This document shows positions 1 through 5,810 of a DNA stretch of 6,093 nucleotides, piece by piece. The DNA lies in the NCBI GenBank assembly GCA_002411015.1, contig DHPY01000112.1:13564-19656 (forward strand), read 5' to 3'. Position numbers and translations under genes: made by a program. Position 1 is the stretch's first letter; every line of letters starts with the position of its first letter. Below the pieces are notes generated by a model. That model was given only the letters and a program-made list of their open reading frames with translations, was not told where the DNA came from and searched no databases. The stretch is from Armatimonadetes bacterium UBA5352. GTDB lineage: Bacteria; Armatimonadota; Zipacnadia; Zipacnadales; UBA5352.

Positions 1-54
1 GGAATATGAGTGGAAGCCCGTCAGCCGTTCGCGTGCCGGACTCGCCTCAGGACA

Positions 55-82
55 GGGGGGAGCCGCTGAAGCGCCTCCCCTC
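55..82 (-). terminator. Strong hairpin, possible T-less terminator
   Basis: Positions 55-62 (GGGGGGAG) pair with 75-82 (CTCCCCTC) through seven Watson-Crick pairs and one G-T pair. After a single C-C mismatch, CGC (64-66) pairs with GCG (71-73) around a TGAA loop, giving 11 pairs in all. It lies about 120 bases beyond the stop of the minus-strand gene. There is no T-tract on either side, so it could be a T-less terminator, an RNA-stabilising structure or an operator. The strand is assigned only from the neighbouring gene. Confidence 0.35.
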
Positions 83-172
83 CAGAACGGCAACGACATC
101 CGCCCGTGCGTCATTGCCCGCCCGCATGCCCCCCTCGATCGCCGTATCCTGTGCCGTTGCCGTCAATCCTGC

Positions 173-185
173 CGGGCGAAGCCCG
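173..185 (-). terminator. Short GC hairpin after the 204-2700 gene
   Basis: The stem CGGGC/GCCCG (5 bp, triloop) starts 18 bases past the stop codon of the minus-strand gene. The distance suits a 3'-end element, but no U-rich tract follows, so intrinsic termination is uncertain. It may be only a chance short palindrome in GC-rich DNA. Confidence 0.3.
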
Positions 186-203
186 ATCCTGTTATGCCGT
201 AAA

Positions 204-1187
204 CTACCCGGCCTTCTCCCGCACGTACGCGATGGCTTCCTCATTCAGCCGCTCGGCCTGCGCGAGCAGCGCGTCTACGTCCGCGACCACCGCCATCGCC
301 TCACCGTGCCGGATGCGGCGCATCAGCGCGATCCGGTCGAGGAATGCCTGCGCAACCTCGTCCACATACTGCTGCATCCGCGGGTCCTGCGTACTCCGCC
401 ATACACCGAACTCGGGCACGCCCTCGCGATCCGCCGGCGGCACGACTACGTCCCAGTTGTCCCGGAAGACCTGCGCGACCGGTGAGAGAAGCTCCTGCAC
501 CCGCTCAAGGTTGTCCATCTGCTCCCGAATCGCCGCCATGCCGTCGGCGCGCTCAAGCGCGGCCATCGCCTCTGGGATCTGCCCGCCCTCCGCCAGCCGC
601 TCCGCCTCGCCGGTGTCCACGTCGTTCACGCCCGCGATGTCCGCGTCGAGCCGGAAGATCGGCCGGAGGATCGCCGCCCGCTCCGCCCGCACCGCCTCGC
701 GGACCGCAGTCGCCTGCTCCAGCGTGCCGCAGAAGAGCACCCGCCCGTCGCCCGGGTCCAGCGTGAGTGTCAGCGGATCGCCCGCCGGCACCGGCTCAGT
801 ATCATCGATCAGGTCCACGAAGACCGCATCCGCGCCGACCGCCTCAGCATCTGCCATGAGCGTGGCGCTGCGCATCCCGTCGAGGTCCTGGTTGACTGCA
901 ACGACGAACCTCCCGCCGGCCTCGCCCGGCTGTCTCAGCACCCCCAGCCGAGCCGCCGGCCCGCTGTAGACGCCGCGATACTCCTCAAGCTGCTCGCACT
1001 CGACGGCGAACGGGGCGCTCGCATCCACCGTGCAGCCGAGCAGCGAGGGCCCAATCGCGGTGATCTGCTCCCCGACGTCCACCATCGCGTCCCAGCAGGG
1101 GGTCTTCGCGCCATACGAGTCGATCGCGGTGTAGAAGTAGTACTTGTTCACGCGCCAGTTCGGCGGCGAGGCGGATGGGGCTGTCAT
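204..1187 (-). CDS. C-terminal part of the frame-broken secreted glycosidase-like protein
   Basis: This is the downstream reading frame of the split gene that begins at 2700. Clear coding starts at about 1148 with NKYYFYTAIDSYG, followed by KTPCWDAMVDVGEQI. This resembles the last strand and helix of a GH42/GH35-type TIM barrel, in which a conserved Tyr/Phe-rich strand precedes a 'vGEqI..iGP' helix. Next come a beta-sandwich-like stretch (about residues 60-165) and a helical, probably coiled-coil C-terminus rich in Glu, Ala and Arg (about 180-327). The first 13 residues after ATG-1187 read as a shadow of the upstream frame, so the ATG is probably not the native start. However, an AGGAG seven bases before it could allow independent initiation. 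It ends at TAG 204-206. With the upstream part it would make about 831 residues. I infer a sugar-active extracellular protein, with no specific substrate. Confidence 0.75.
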   Translation of the reverse strand: MTAPSASPPNWRVNKYYFYTAIDSYGAKTPCWDAMVDVGEQITAIGPSLLGCTVDASAPFAVECEQLEEYRGVYSGPAARLGVLRQPGEAGGRFVVAVNQDLDGMRSATLMADAEAVGADAVFVDLIDDTEPVPAGDPLTLTLDPGDGRVLFCGTLEQATAVREAVRAERAAILRPIFRLDADIAGVNDVDTGEAERLAEGGQIPEAMAALERADGMAAIREQMDNLERVQELLSPVAQVFRDNWDVVVPPADREGVPEFGVWRSTQDPRMQQYVDEVAQAFLDRIALMRRIRHGEAMAVVADVDALLAQAERLNEEAIAYVREKAG

Positions 1188-2700
1188 CGAGCGTCTCCTG
1201 AGCGATCACGATCGGCTCGGGCAGCCCCTCCACCTCAAGCTCAACACGGGTGATGCCGCGGTCCGCCCACGGCAGCCCGACGCGCACAGGCGCGAGGGCG
1301 GTCGGGGTGAAGAGGTCCTCGAAGGCCTCCACGCCACCGGCGGCCATCGTGCCGCGCATCGTGATCTGCCGGGAGGCCGATGCGCCGAGCGCATGGAGGA
1401 TCGCAGCGTAGTCCGTCTCCGCGCCGAGCACAAGCGGGTCGAGGGAGACCGCGATCTGATCGTCCGCATACACCACGCCGCCGGCGCCGCTGATCGGCGT
1501 GAGCGAGTAGCTCATCCGCCACGTCGCGCCGGACGCGATCTCCGCGGCCCGGTAGTAGACCTCCAGCGTGTCAAGCTCCTGCGAGAAGTAGGCGTGGCCG
1601 CTGTCGGCAAGCGCCTCATCGAAGCGCAGCACCACGCCGTCGCCCCCGGCATCCACGGCCCCGATCCAGCCGCCCGCGAAGCCTTCGATGGGCACGGAGG
1701 TCTTCAGCACATGCTCCGGATGGCGATAGACGCGCAGGCCGGTCGGCGTCGGCCATGTGACGGTCCGCGGCGCATGCTGGAGGCAGTCCTGGGTGCGCAG
1801 GCTCAGCGTTCGCGGCGCCTCCGCCCCGTTCCGGACGGTGAGATCACACCGCAGCGTTGGCGATCCCTCCGCGAGCGTGAGTACCTTCTCGAACTCAAGG
1901 CCCGCAAGCTCGCCGTCGTGTATCGTGTGCCGCAGCGTCAGCTTCCGATTCGGCTCCGTAATCTCCATCTGCCACGGGACATCGCGCAGCAGCCCGGGAT
2001 AGTCACCGCCGGGCACGATGACGCCGGCCAGGCCGCCGGGGTAGACTCCGCGCCAGGGAGTGAGCGCGCGATCCGTTGAGGGCACGATGAGGCTGCTGAC
2101 GCGTCCACCCACGAGCGGGTCGACGATCCCGGTGACGGGGCCACTGTCGAGCACATCCTCGGCACTGCTGAGGCTCACGTCATCGAAGTAGACGGCGCCC
2201 TCGCCGCCGTTGCGCAGGTAGAGCTGAAGCGTCCGGGTCTCCGGGCTGGTGATGAAGCTCCAGACGACCTCCTGCCAGTCGGCCACCTGCTGCCGGCGCC
2301 CGTTGGAGGCATACTGCAGCCGGTTCCCGTTCGCGTCCTGGGTCATCACTGAGAGGTACGCGGAGCCGGTGCCCTCGGTGCGCACGAAGACACTGACCTT
2401 CAGCCGGCGCTGGCCGAGGAGCGCGATCTCCTGGAGCACGAGGTGGTTGTTCGCGCCTGCGGCGTCTGTGATCTGCTCCCTCGGGAGGCCGCGGAGCATG
2501 ATGCTGCGTGCGCCCGTGTGGGCGGTACCGGCGGCCTCGATGGTCCCCTTCGGGTTGCTCCAGTAGGTGGGCTCCCAGCCGACGGGGAAGCCCGTGTTCG
2601 CGTCAAGCTCCTCAAAACCGGGGTTCACCAGCGGGTCGGCGGCAGTCGCCCCCTGCACGGCGAGCAGGCTCAAGACGCAGATGATACCGCAGCGTACCAT
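985..2700 (-). CDS. N-terminal part of secreted CBM4/9 plus mutarotase-like protein, frame-broken
   Basis: The start is ATG 2700-2698. It is preceded by GAGGAGCGAGGAA, a good ribosome binding site, and followed at once by a signal peptide (residues 1-20, hydrophobic core ICVLSLLAV, cleavage near GATA/AD). The open frame extends 222 bases further upstream, but those residues are Arg-rich and lack coding character. Residues 22-180 look like a CBM4/9 carbohydrate-binding module, with NPGFEELD near its start and AVYFDDVSL near its end. Residues about 188-406 resemble a galactose-mutarotase-like beta-sandwich, and about 426-506 look like a further beta-rich domain. True coding appears to stop near 1149, at LAAELAR. 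The remaining 50 or so residues before TGA 985-987 are Arg-rich shadow, while the adjacent minus frame takes over with barrel-like sequence. No complete catalytic domain is visible. I infer a cell-surface or secreted polysaccharide-acting protein, now broken in this sequence. Confidence 0.8.
   Translation of the reverse strand: MVRCGIICVLSLLAVQGATAADPLVNPGFEELDANTGFPVGWEPTYWSNPKGTIEAAGTAHTGARSIMLRGLPREQITDAAGANNHLVLQEIALLGQRRLKVSVFVRTEGTGSAYLSVMTQDANGNRLQYASNGRRQQVADWQEVVWSFITSPETRTLQLYLRNGGEGAVYFDDVSLSSAEDVLDSGPVTGIVDPLVGGRVSSLIVPSTDRALTPWRGVYPGGLAGVIVPGGDYPGLLRDVPWQMEITEPNRKLTLRHTIHDGELAGLEFEKVLTLAEGSPTLRCDLTVRNGAEAPRTLSLRTQDCLQHAPRTVTWPTPTGLRVYRHPEHVLKTSVPIEGFAGGWIGAVDAGGDGVVLRFDEALADSGHAYFSQELDTLEVYYRAAEIASGATWRMSYSLTPISGAGGVVYADDQIAVSLDPLVLGAETDYAAILHALGASASRQITMRGTMAAGGVEAFEDLFTPTALAPVRVGLPWADRGITRVELEVEGLPEPIVIAQETLDDSPIRLAAELAREQVLLLHRDRLVWREDPLLGRDGGRRGADHRDWALAARLHGGCERPVRRRVRAA
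1145..1155 (-). other. Frame break in the CBM/mutarotase gene
   Basis: Reading the minus strand, the coding frame changes by +1 at about 1149: codons for LAAELAR are followed, after one extra base, by codons for NKYYFYTA. The combined span 204-2700 is 2497 bases, one more than a multiple of three. The simplest reading is a one-base insertion. A larger deletion of catalytic-barrel sequence with a length not divisible by three is equally compatible, because the second half begins like the end of a barrel. There is no homopolymer at the site. Confidence 0.7.
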
Positions 2701-2911
2701 CGTTCCTCGCTCCTCTATGCGAGCCTCAGTCTCTCGTGGCCTGTGGCGGGCATTACGCGCGCGCATGGCGGAGTCTTCGGAATCGCGGCGCAGATACCTC
2801 CGAGCCCGGGAGGCGAGCGGGCGAACTGCGGGGAAACGGGCATCGTCAGAATGCTCGGGGAGCAGCATTGGCGGTCCCCTCGTGACCAGTCTGCATGCAC
2901 AGGCAGGATAG
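2701..2911. promoter_or_regulatory. Divergent intergenic region
   Basis: This stretch separates the minus-strand CBM gene (start 2700) from the plus-strand phosphoesterase (start 2912), so it should carry promoters in both directions. I could not find a convincing -35/-10 pair on either strand. It holds ribosome binding sites at both edges, an alternating purine-pyrimidine run (2754-2767, core CGCGCGCGC) and a perfect 6-bp dyad at 2850-2869. Confidence 0.45.
2850..2869. repeat. Inverted repeat in divergent intergenic region
   Basis: AATGCT (2850-2855) and AGCATT (2864-2869) form a perfect 6-bp inverted repeat around an 8-base GC-rich centre. It lies 43 bases before the phosphoesterase start and could be an operator or a small leader hairpin. 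The dyad is short, so chance is a serious alternative. Confidence 0.3.
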
Positions 2912-3805
2912 ATGGCTTTCACCAGAAGCCGCGACGATACGACGGCAGGCGTTGAGCGCCCACTTCGTCACCCCGAGCAATCCGAGCCTGAGGTGAGGCA
3001 CTGCCGTGCCATCTTCATCTCTGACATCCACCTCGGCACCGTTGGCTGCAAGGCTGATGCGGTGCTGCGTTTCTTCGACCACCACAGCACCGAGAAGCTG
3101 TACCTGCTCGGCGACATCATGGATGTCTGGTCGAACCGCAACATCTTCTCGTGGCCGAAGAAGCAGATCGCGATCCTGCGGCGCGTCCTGGGGATGGCGG
3201 AGGAGGGCGTGGAGGTCTACTATCTGCCGGGGAATCACGATCGCGCTGTGCACAGCCTCAGCGGTCTGGACCTGGGGAACATCCGCGTTCGGCGCGAGGT
3301 CATCCACGAGACTGCGGACAGGCGCCGGCTGCTGCTGACGCACGGTGACGCCTACGATGCGTTCGTAACCCGCCACGAGTGGGCGGCCCGCGCGGCCACA
3401 CGCATCTACCACTTCATCACCGTCATCAATAACCTCATCGGCGGCCTGACCCGGCGCAAAAGCGGGCAACTCTCGCCGCTGAGCATCTGCCGACTCGTGC
3501 GTGTCTTCAGCAAGCGCTTCACGGACCTCTTCAGCAGCGTCGCGAGAACGGTGTCAGCGGAGGCGCTGAGGCGCGAGTGCGATGGCGTCGTCTGCGGCCA
3601 CATGCACCGGCCGCAGATCGCCCTGATCGGCGACGCGCAGTACCACAACGCGGGCGACTGGATGGAGCACTGCACGGCGCTGGTGGAGGACTTCTCGGGG
3701 AACCTGAGCCTCGTGCGCTACCCCGCCTTCCACACCGACAGCACCGACGAGGGATCGCAGGCGGAGATCGAGGCGCTGATGGAGGTCACCGCGGCGGAGG
3801 GGTAG
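2912..3805 (+). CDS. LpxH-like UDP-2,3-diacylglucosamine pyrophosphatase-family metallophosphoesterase (COG2908)
   Basis: This is an intact calcineurin-like metallophosphoesterase. The dinuclear-metal motifs are all present and in order: SDIHLG (D38, H40), LLGDIMD (D68), LPGNHD (N108-D110), LTHGD (H144) and CGHMH (H230, H232), followed by NAGDWMEHCTALVE. The last block and the overall layout match the COG2908 group, which includes LpxH. LpxH cleaves UDP-2,3-diacylglucosamine to lipid X at the inner face of the cytoplasmic membrane. At 297 residues it is longer than classical LpxH (about 240), with an insert around residues 150-210 as in the longer COG2908 members. Exact substrate is therefore an inference. 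ATG-2912 has AGGCAGGA just upstream. GTG-2993 (residue 28) starts much closer to the conserved core (VRHCRAIFISD) and is a real alternative. No other lipid A gene is adjacent. No signal peptide is seen, consistent with a cytoplasmic enzyme. Confidence 0.88.
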   Translation: MAFTRSRDDTTAGVERPLRHPEQSEPEVRHCRAIFISDIHLGTVGCKADAVLRFFDHHSTEKLYLLGDIMDVWSNRNIFSWPKKQIAILRRVLGMAEEGVEVYYLPGNHDRAVHSLSGLDLGNIRVRREVIHETADRRRLLLTHGDAYDAFVTRHEWAARAATRIYHFITVINNLIGGLTRRKSGQLSPLSICRLVRVFSKRFTDLFSSVARTVSAEALRRECDGVVCGHMHRPQIALIGDAQYHNAGDWMEHCTALVEDFSGNLSLVRYPAFHTDSTDEGSQAEIEALMEVTAAEG

Positions 3806-3835
3806 GGGCTGACGCACGAGTCCGTTGCCGTTGCC

Positions 3836-3873
3836 GTGGAGGGGCCGCCTATTCGGCCACGCCCCCCTTCCAC
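3836..3873 (+). terminator. Candidate hairpin after the phosphoesterase
   Basis: About 30 bases past the phosphoesterase stop, GTGGAGG (3836-3842) can pair with CC-TTCCAC (3866-3873) with one bulge. Inside it, GGCCG (3843-3847) pairs with CGGCC (3854-3858) around a six-base loop, leaving an unpaired ACGCCCC stretch on one side. No T-tract follows. It is a plausible T-less 3'-end structure for the plus-strand gene. Confidence 0.35.
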
Positions 3874-3891
3874 TCACGCTGCCCCACCCCC

Positions 3892-3926
3892 CAAACACAA
3901 GCGGGCGGCCCTGACGAGCCGCCCGC
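3892..3926 (-). terminator. Rho-independent terminator of the 3953-4768 gene
   Basis: A perfect 9-bp GC stem (GCGGGCGGC 3901-3909 with GCCGCCCGC 3918-3926, 8-base loop) lies 27 bases past the minus-strand stop codon. Read on the minus strand it is followed by TTGTGTTTG (3900-3892), a T-rich tail in otherwise GC-rich DNA. This is the classical layout of an intrinsic terminator. On the plus strand no T-tract follows, so it is oriented for the minus-strand gene. Confidence 0.85.
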
Positions 3927-3952
3927 GGTGCAGGTCGCCTCAGATCCGTACT

Positions 3953-4768
3953 CTACGGGCCCCAGGTGGTGCCGCCGCCGAGGACGAGTGCATCGTCTTC
4001 GCCGTCGCCGCCGTCGATGTAGGCGAGACCGATCTTCCAGTCGAGCTTCGCATCGCTGGTGCTGGCGTGGTAGACGAGACCGGCGGTGAGGTCACCGTCA
4101 TCGAGACCAACGCCCGCCTGCCAGTTGTCCTCGCGACCGAAGAAGCGCGATGCGCCAACCTGGAGGATGGTGTCCACCTCGTCGCTGACGTCCTCGAGGT
4201 CCAACGCGAACTTCCACTGCGCCGCCTCAAAGCCGAGGCCGAGGTCGAGCGTGGTGGTCATCTCATCGGTGATATCGCGTACCACGATTCCCCAGATGGC
4301 GCCGTCGAGGCCGAGGGCTGAAGACGCGCGCCCGCTCACCGCGAAGTCGAGGACGCTGAGGTCATCGCTGTTGCCGGTATCGATGGACTGGAAGTTCAGG
4401 CCTGCGGCGATGCGGCCGGTGGAGGAGCCCCAGCCAATGCCGGCGCCAAAAGCGTCCATGCCCTCAACATCAACCATGCCCGCGCCGACACCGTAGGGCT
4501 TGCCCGCCGGGTTGCCGCCCCAGCTCAGCGCGCGCAGATCGGTGTCGCCGTCAATCTCTACCGCCGCGACGATGCTGTGGTTCCAGAAGCTGTCCGCGCC
4601 ATCGTTCCATGCGCCAAGGCCCAGGAACGCCGGGTTCTGAAGCCATGCCTCAGAGAGCTGTCCCGCTCCGATCTGGGCGCGACCGGCCATCATTGACTCG
4701 ATGTCCTGAGCCCCCGCGACCGAAACGGCCATCGCCAGAACCAGTACCAGTAGCGACAGTTGCTTCAT
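3953..4768 (-). CDS. Secreted, probable outer-membrane beta-barrel-like protein of unknown function
   Basis: This protein of 271 residues begins with a clear signal peptide (MKQLSLLVLVLAMAVSVAGA, cleavage before QD). The mature part is rich in Gly, Asp, Ala and Trp with alternating polar/hydrophobic stretches (for example GVGAGMVDV, FGAGIGWG, RIAAGLNFQSID, WQAGVGL, LTAGLVYHA), the pattern of antiparallel transmembrane or surface beta-strands. A 'QNPA' motif (about residues 44-47) recalls the 'NPA' turn near the N-terminus of PorV/FadL-type barrels. It ends in Trp-Gly-Pro rather than the usual terminal aromatic residue of BAM substrates, which weakens the barrel assignment. The start ATG 4768 has GGGAGG nine bases upstream. 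It has its own sigma-70-type promoter (4821-4849) and its own terminator (3892-3926), so it is monocistronic. I do not recognise a named family. The alternative is a periplasmic or surface beta-sandwich protein. Confidence 0.8.
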   Translation of the reverse strand: MKQLSLLVLVLAMAVSVAGAQDIESMMAGRAQIGAGQLSEAWLQNPAFLGLGAWNDGADSFWNHSIVAAVEIDGDTDLRALSWGGNPAGKPYGVGAGMVDVEGMDAFGAGIGWGSSTGRIAAGLNFQSIDTGNSDDLSVLDFAVSGRASSALGLDGAIWGIVVRDITDEMTTTLDLGLGFEAAQWKFALDLEDVSDEVDTILQVGASRFFGREDNWQAGVGLDDGDLTAGLVYHASTSDAKLDWKIGLAYIDGGDGEDDALVLGGGTTWGP

Positions 4769-4801
4769 CTCAACCTGCCTCCCTTACTGCAATCACACTG
4801 G

Positions 4802-4819
4802 ACCGCCATCATCTGCGGT
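4802..4819. repeat. Dyad over the predicted transcription start
   Basis: ACCGC (4802-4806) and GCGGT (4815-4819) form an inverted repeat with an 8-base centre. It lies immediately downstream of the -10 box and overlaps the predicted start site, where an operator could block transcription. It is only 5 bp long. Confidence 0.25.
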
Positions 4820-4820
4820 G

Positions 4821-4849
4821 ATTGTATCGCCCGCCTCCGCGCGTGTCAA
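4821..4849 (-). promoter_or_regulatory. Sigma-70-type promoter of the 3953-4768 gene
   Basis: On the minus strand, TTGACA (4849-4844) is followed by a 17-base spacer and TACAAT (4826-4821). That is a perfect -35 box and five of six -10 matches at optimal spacing. Transcription would begin near 4814, giving a leader of about 46 bases with the GGGAGG ribosome binding site. This near-consensus site in GC-rich DNA suggests strong, constitutive-type expression, as expected for an abundant envelope protein. Confidence 0.85.
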
Positions 4850-4940
4850 AGGGGATGGGGGACTCCCGCACTATTCCGCCGCACAACGGCGCGATCACCT
4901 GTGACCGCGGGCGTCAGCCGGTTGATGTCGTTGGTCGTGA

Positions 4941-4969
4941 GCCGTTGTAGCGACGGCGGCGACAACGGC
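4941..4969 (-). terminator. Hairpin after the GH42-like gene
   Basis: GCCGTTGT (4941-4948) and ACAACGGC (4962-4969) form a perfect 8-bp inverted repeat with a 13-base loop, starting 13 bases past the stop codon of the GH42-like gene. The position fits a 3'-end hairpin. No T-tract follows, so it is a T-less candidate. The same 8-mer recurs at 4883-4890, which could instead point to a protein-binding site. Confidence 0.4.
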
Positions 4970-4982
4970 ATGCCGCCGGCCC

Positions 4983-5810
4983 TCACTGCAACATCAGCGT
5001 CCGCTCAGCAGTCACGCCGCTCGCGACATCGCGGAAGACCAGCCACCACTCACCGCGCTCGTCGTTCAGGGCGAAGGGGATGTCCGGGCGGTAGCCTGCG
5101 TCGCTGCGCACGAGGATGTTCTGCGAGTACTCCCGGTGCGCGATGTCGCTTCCCGGCGCGTAGATGTCCATCCTCACCACGTGCGCATCAGGCCGGCCCT
5201 CGGAGACGCGCACGTTCACCTGCGCGTGCGCGGTCTGTCCGCGAACCGCCTGCTCGGGCGACTGCACGCCCAGTAGCGCGTCGAGCGGCCGGTCGTCACG
5301 GATGCGGCCCTGGCCGGAGAGGATGCCCGCGCGCCCGTCCACGATCAGCGTCCCCCCGGCCTCGACGTAGGCGCGGAGAGACTGCGTCATCTCATCGGAG
5401 ATGCAGGTGGCCAGCGGGATCTCCGCGAACGCGGTGTCCATGAAGAGCTTGTGGTCGATCCAGCGCGCGAAGCTCTCGGGAAGCTGCGCCGCCTCTGCGA
5501 TCGTGATCGGCTCGACCTCATCGAAGCCCGCGTACTCCGTCGCCCACTGAGCGTTCAGCGCCGCGATGGTCCCGTAGCGATCGCCGAGCCACTCGCGGAA
5601 GGCTGCCATCGTCTCCTCGCCGCGGCAGCACTCGAACTCGCTGCGGCAGAGGTAGTTCTCGTCACCGAGCGTGTATGCGGGCGGTGAGTAGGGCGCGGCC
5701 TGCGCGCTCGTCCGGGCGACCTTCTCCCGCTCCGCCGCGATGTAGGCCGGATCGTGCATGCAGGGGGTGCGCTTGTTCTGCTCATCGGCGCCGTCCGCGT
5801 AGCGCGTCAC
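4983..5810 (-). CDS. GH42-like beta-galactosidase-family protein, main fragment with internal deletion
   Basis: In-frame coding sequence runs upstream of GTG-5810 to about 5883 (reading APREYAVSAQSALRFIPYVTRYADG), so GTG-5810 is not the true start. The first part is the N-terminal half of a GH42-like TIM barrel. FIPYVTRYADG forms a core strand, and YTLGDENYL (residues 46-54) is the likely acid/base Glu region. A Cys-rich segment with LCRSEFECC comes next. Then follow FREWLGDRYGTIAALNAQWATEYAGFDEVEP (residues 71-101) and ARWIDHKLFMDTAFAE (residues 115-130), both typical of the family. At residue 131 the sequence jumps to IPLATCISDEMTQSLRAYVEAGGTLIVDGR, typical of the GH42 trimerisation (glutamine-amidotransferase-like) domain. 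The barrel segment that should carry the nucleophile Glu is absent. The C-terminal part is a beta-sandwich ending in FRDVASGVTAERTLMLQ. As written, the product should not be a working glycosidase. Confidence 0.78.
   Translation of the reverse strand: MTRYADGADEQNKRTPCMHDPAYIAAEREKVARTSAQAAPYSPPAYTLGDENYLCRSEFECCRGEETMAAFREWLGDRYGTIAALNAQWATEYAGFDEVEPITIAEAAQLPESFARWIDHKLFMDTAFAEIPLATCISDEMTQSLRAYVEAGGTLIVDGRAGILSGQGRIRDDRPLDALLGVQSPEQAVRGQTAHAQVNVRVSEGRPDAHVVRMDIYAPGSDIAHREYSQNILVRSDAGYRPDIPFALNDERGEWWLVFRDVASGVTAERTLMLQ

Larger units (their letters stand above)
1..203. other. Left-edge non-coding stretch
   Basis: I see no supportable gene here. Open frames on both strands give Arg/Ser/Pro-rich translations typical of high-GC shadow frames. 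The stretch lies downstream of the minus-strand gene that stops at 204 and contains two hairpins (55-82 and 173-185), so it probably acts as a 3' flank. Confidence 0.6.
4769..4982. other. Intergenic region with promoter and repeated 8-mers
   Basis: This stretch holds the promoter of the downstream envelope gene (4821-4849), a GGGGGACTCCC element just upstream of the -35 box (4857-4867) and a small hairpin CGCCG/CGGCG (4877-4891). It also holds three copies of ACAACGGC or its complement (4883-4890, 4941-4948, 4962-4969). No gene is supported. Confidence 0.5.

Noticed and set aside
106..969. Long plus-strand open frame of 287 codons opposite the 204-1187 gene
   Set aside because: The translation is Ser/Arg/Ala-rich with no domain or secretion signal. 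It lies antisense to a frame with clear protein character, so it is a high-GC shadow.
1144..2079. Plus-strand open frame of 311 codons opposite the CBM/mutarotase gene
   Set aside because: The composition is Arg/Gly/Ala-rich with no recognisable motif. The minus frame has beta-sandwich character with a signal peptide and ribosome binding site.
2754..2767. Alternating CG run, possible Z-DNA
   Set aside because: The run is only 14 bases and such runs are common in DNA of this GC content. There is no supporting evidence of function.
2701..2922. N-terminal extension of the CBM gene to ATG-2922
   Set aside because: The extra 74 residues are Arg-rich and would bury the signal peptide. ATG-2700 has a strong ribosome binding site and is followed directly by the signal peptide.
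2846..3469. Minus-strand open frame of 207 codons opposite the phosphoesterase
   Set aside because: The plus frame carries all metallophosphoesterase motifs. The minus frame mirrors it and has no features of its own.
3836..4321. Plus-strand open frame of 161 codons opposite the envelope protein
   Set aside because: It starts inside a hairpin region, runs through the terminator and is antisense to a gene with signal peptide, promoter and terminator.
4894..4903. TCACCTGTGA dyad resembling half-sites of a CRP-like regulator
   Set aside because: The arms are only four bases with the wrong spacing and orientation for a CRP/FNR site, and it is not placed against a start codon.
5807..5810. GTGA overlap as translational coupling between two genes
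   Set aside because: Both sides look like pieces of one GH42-like protein. The overlap arises where one frame has already become shadow sequence, so a frameshift explains it better.
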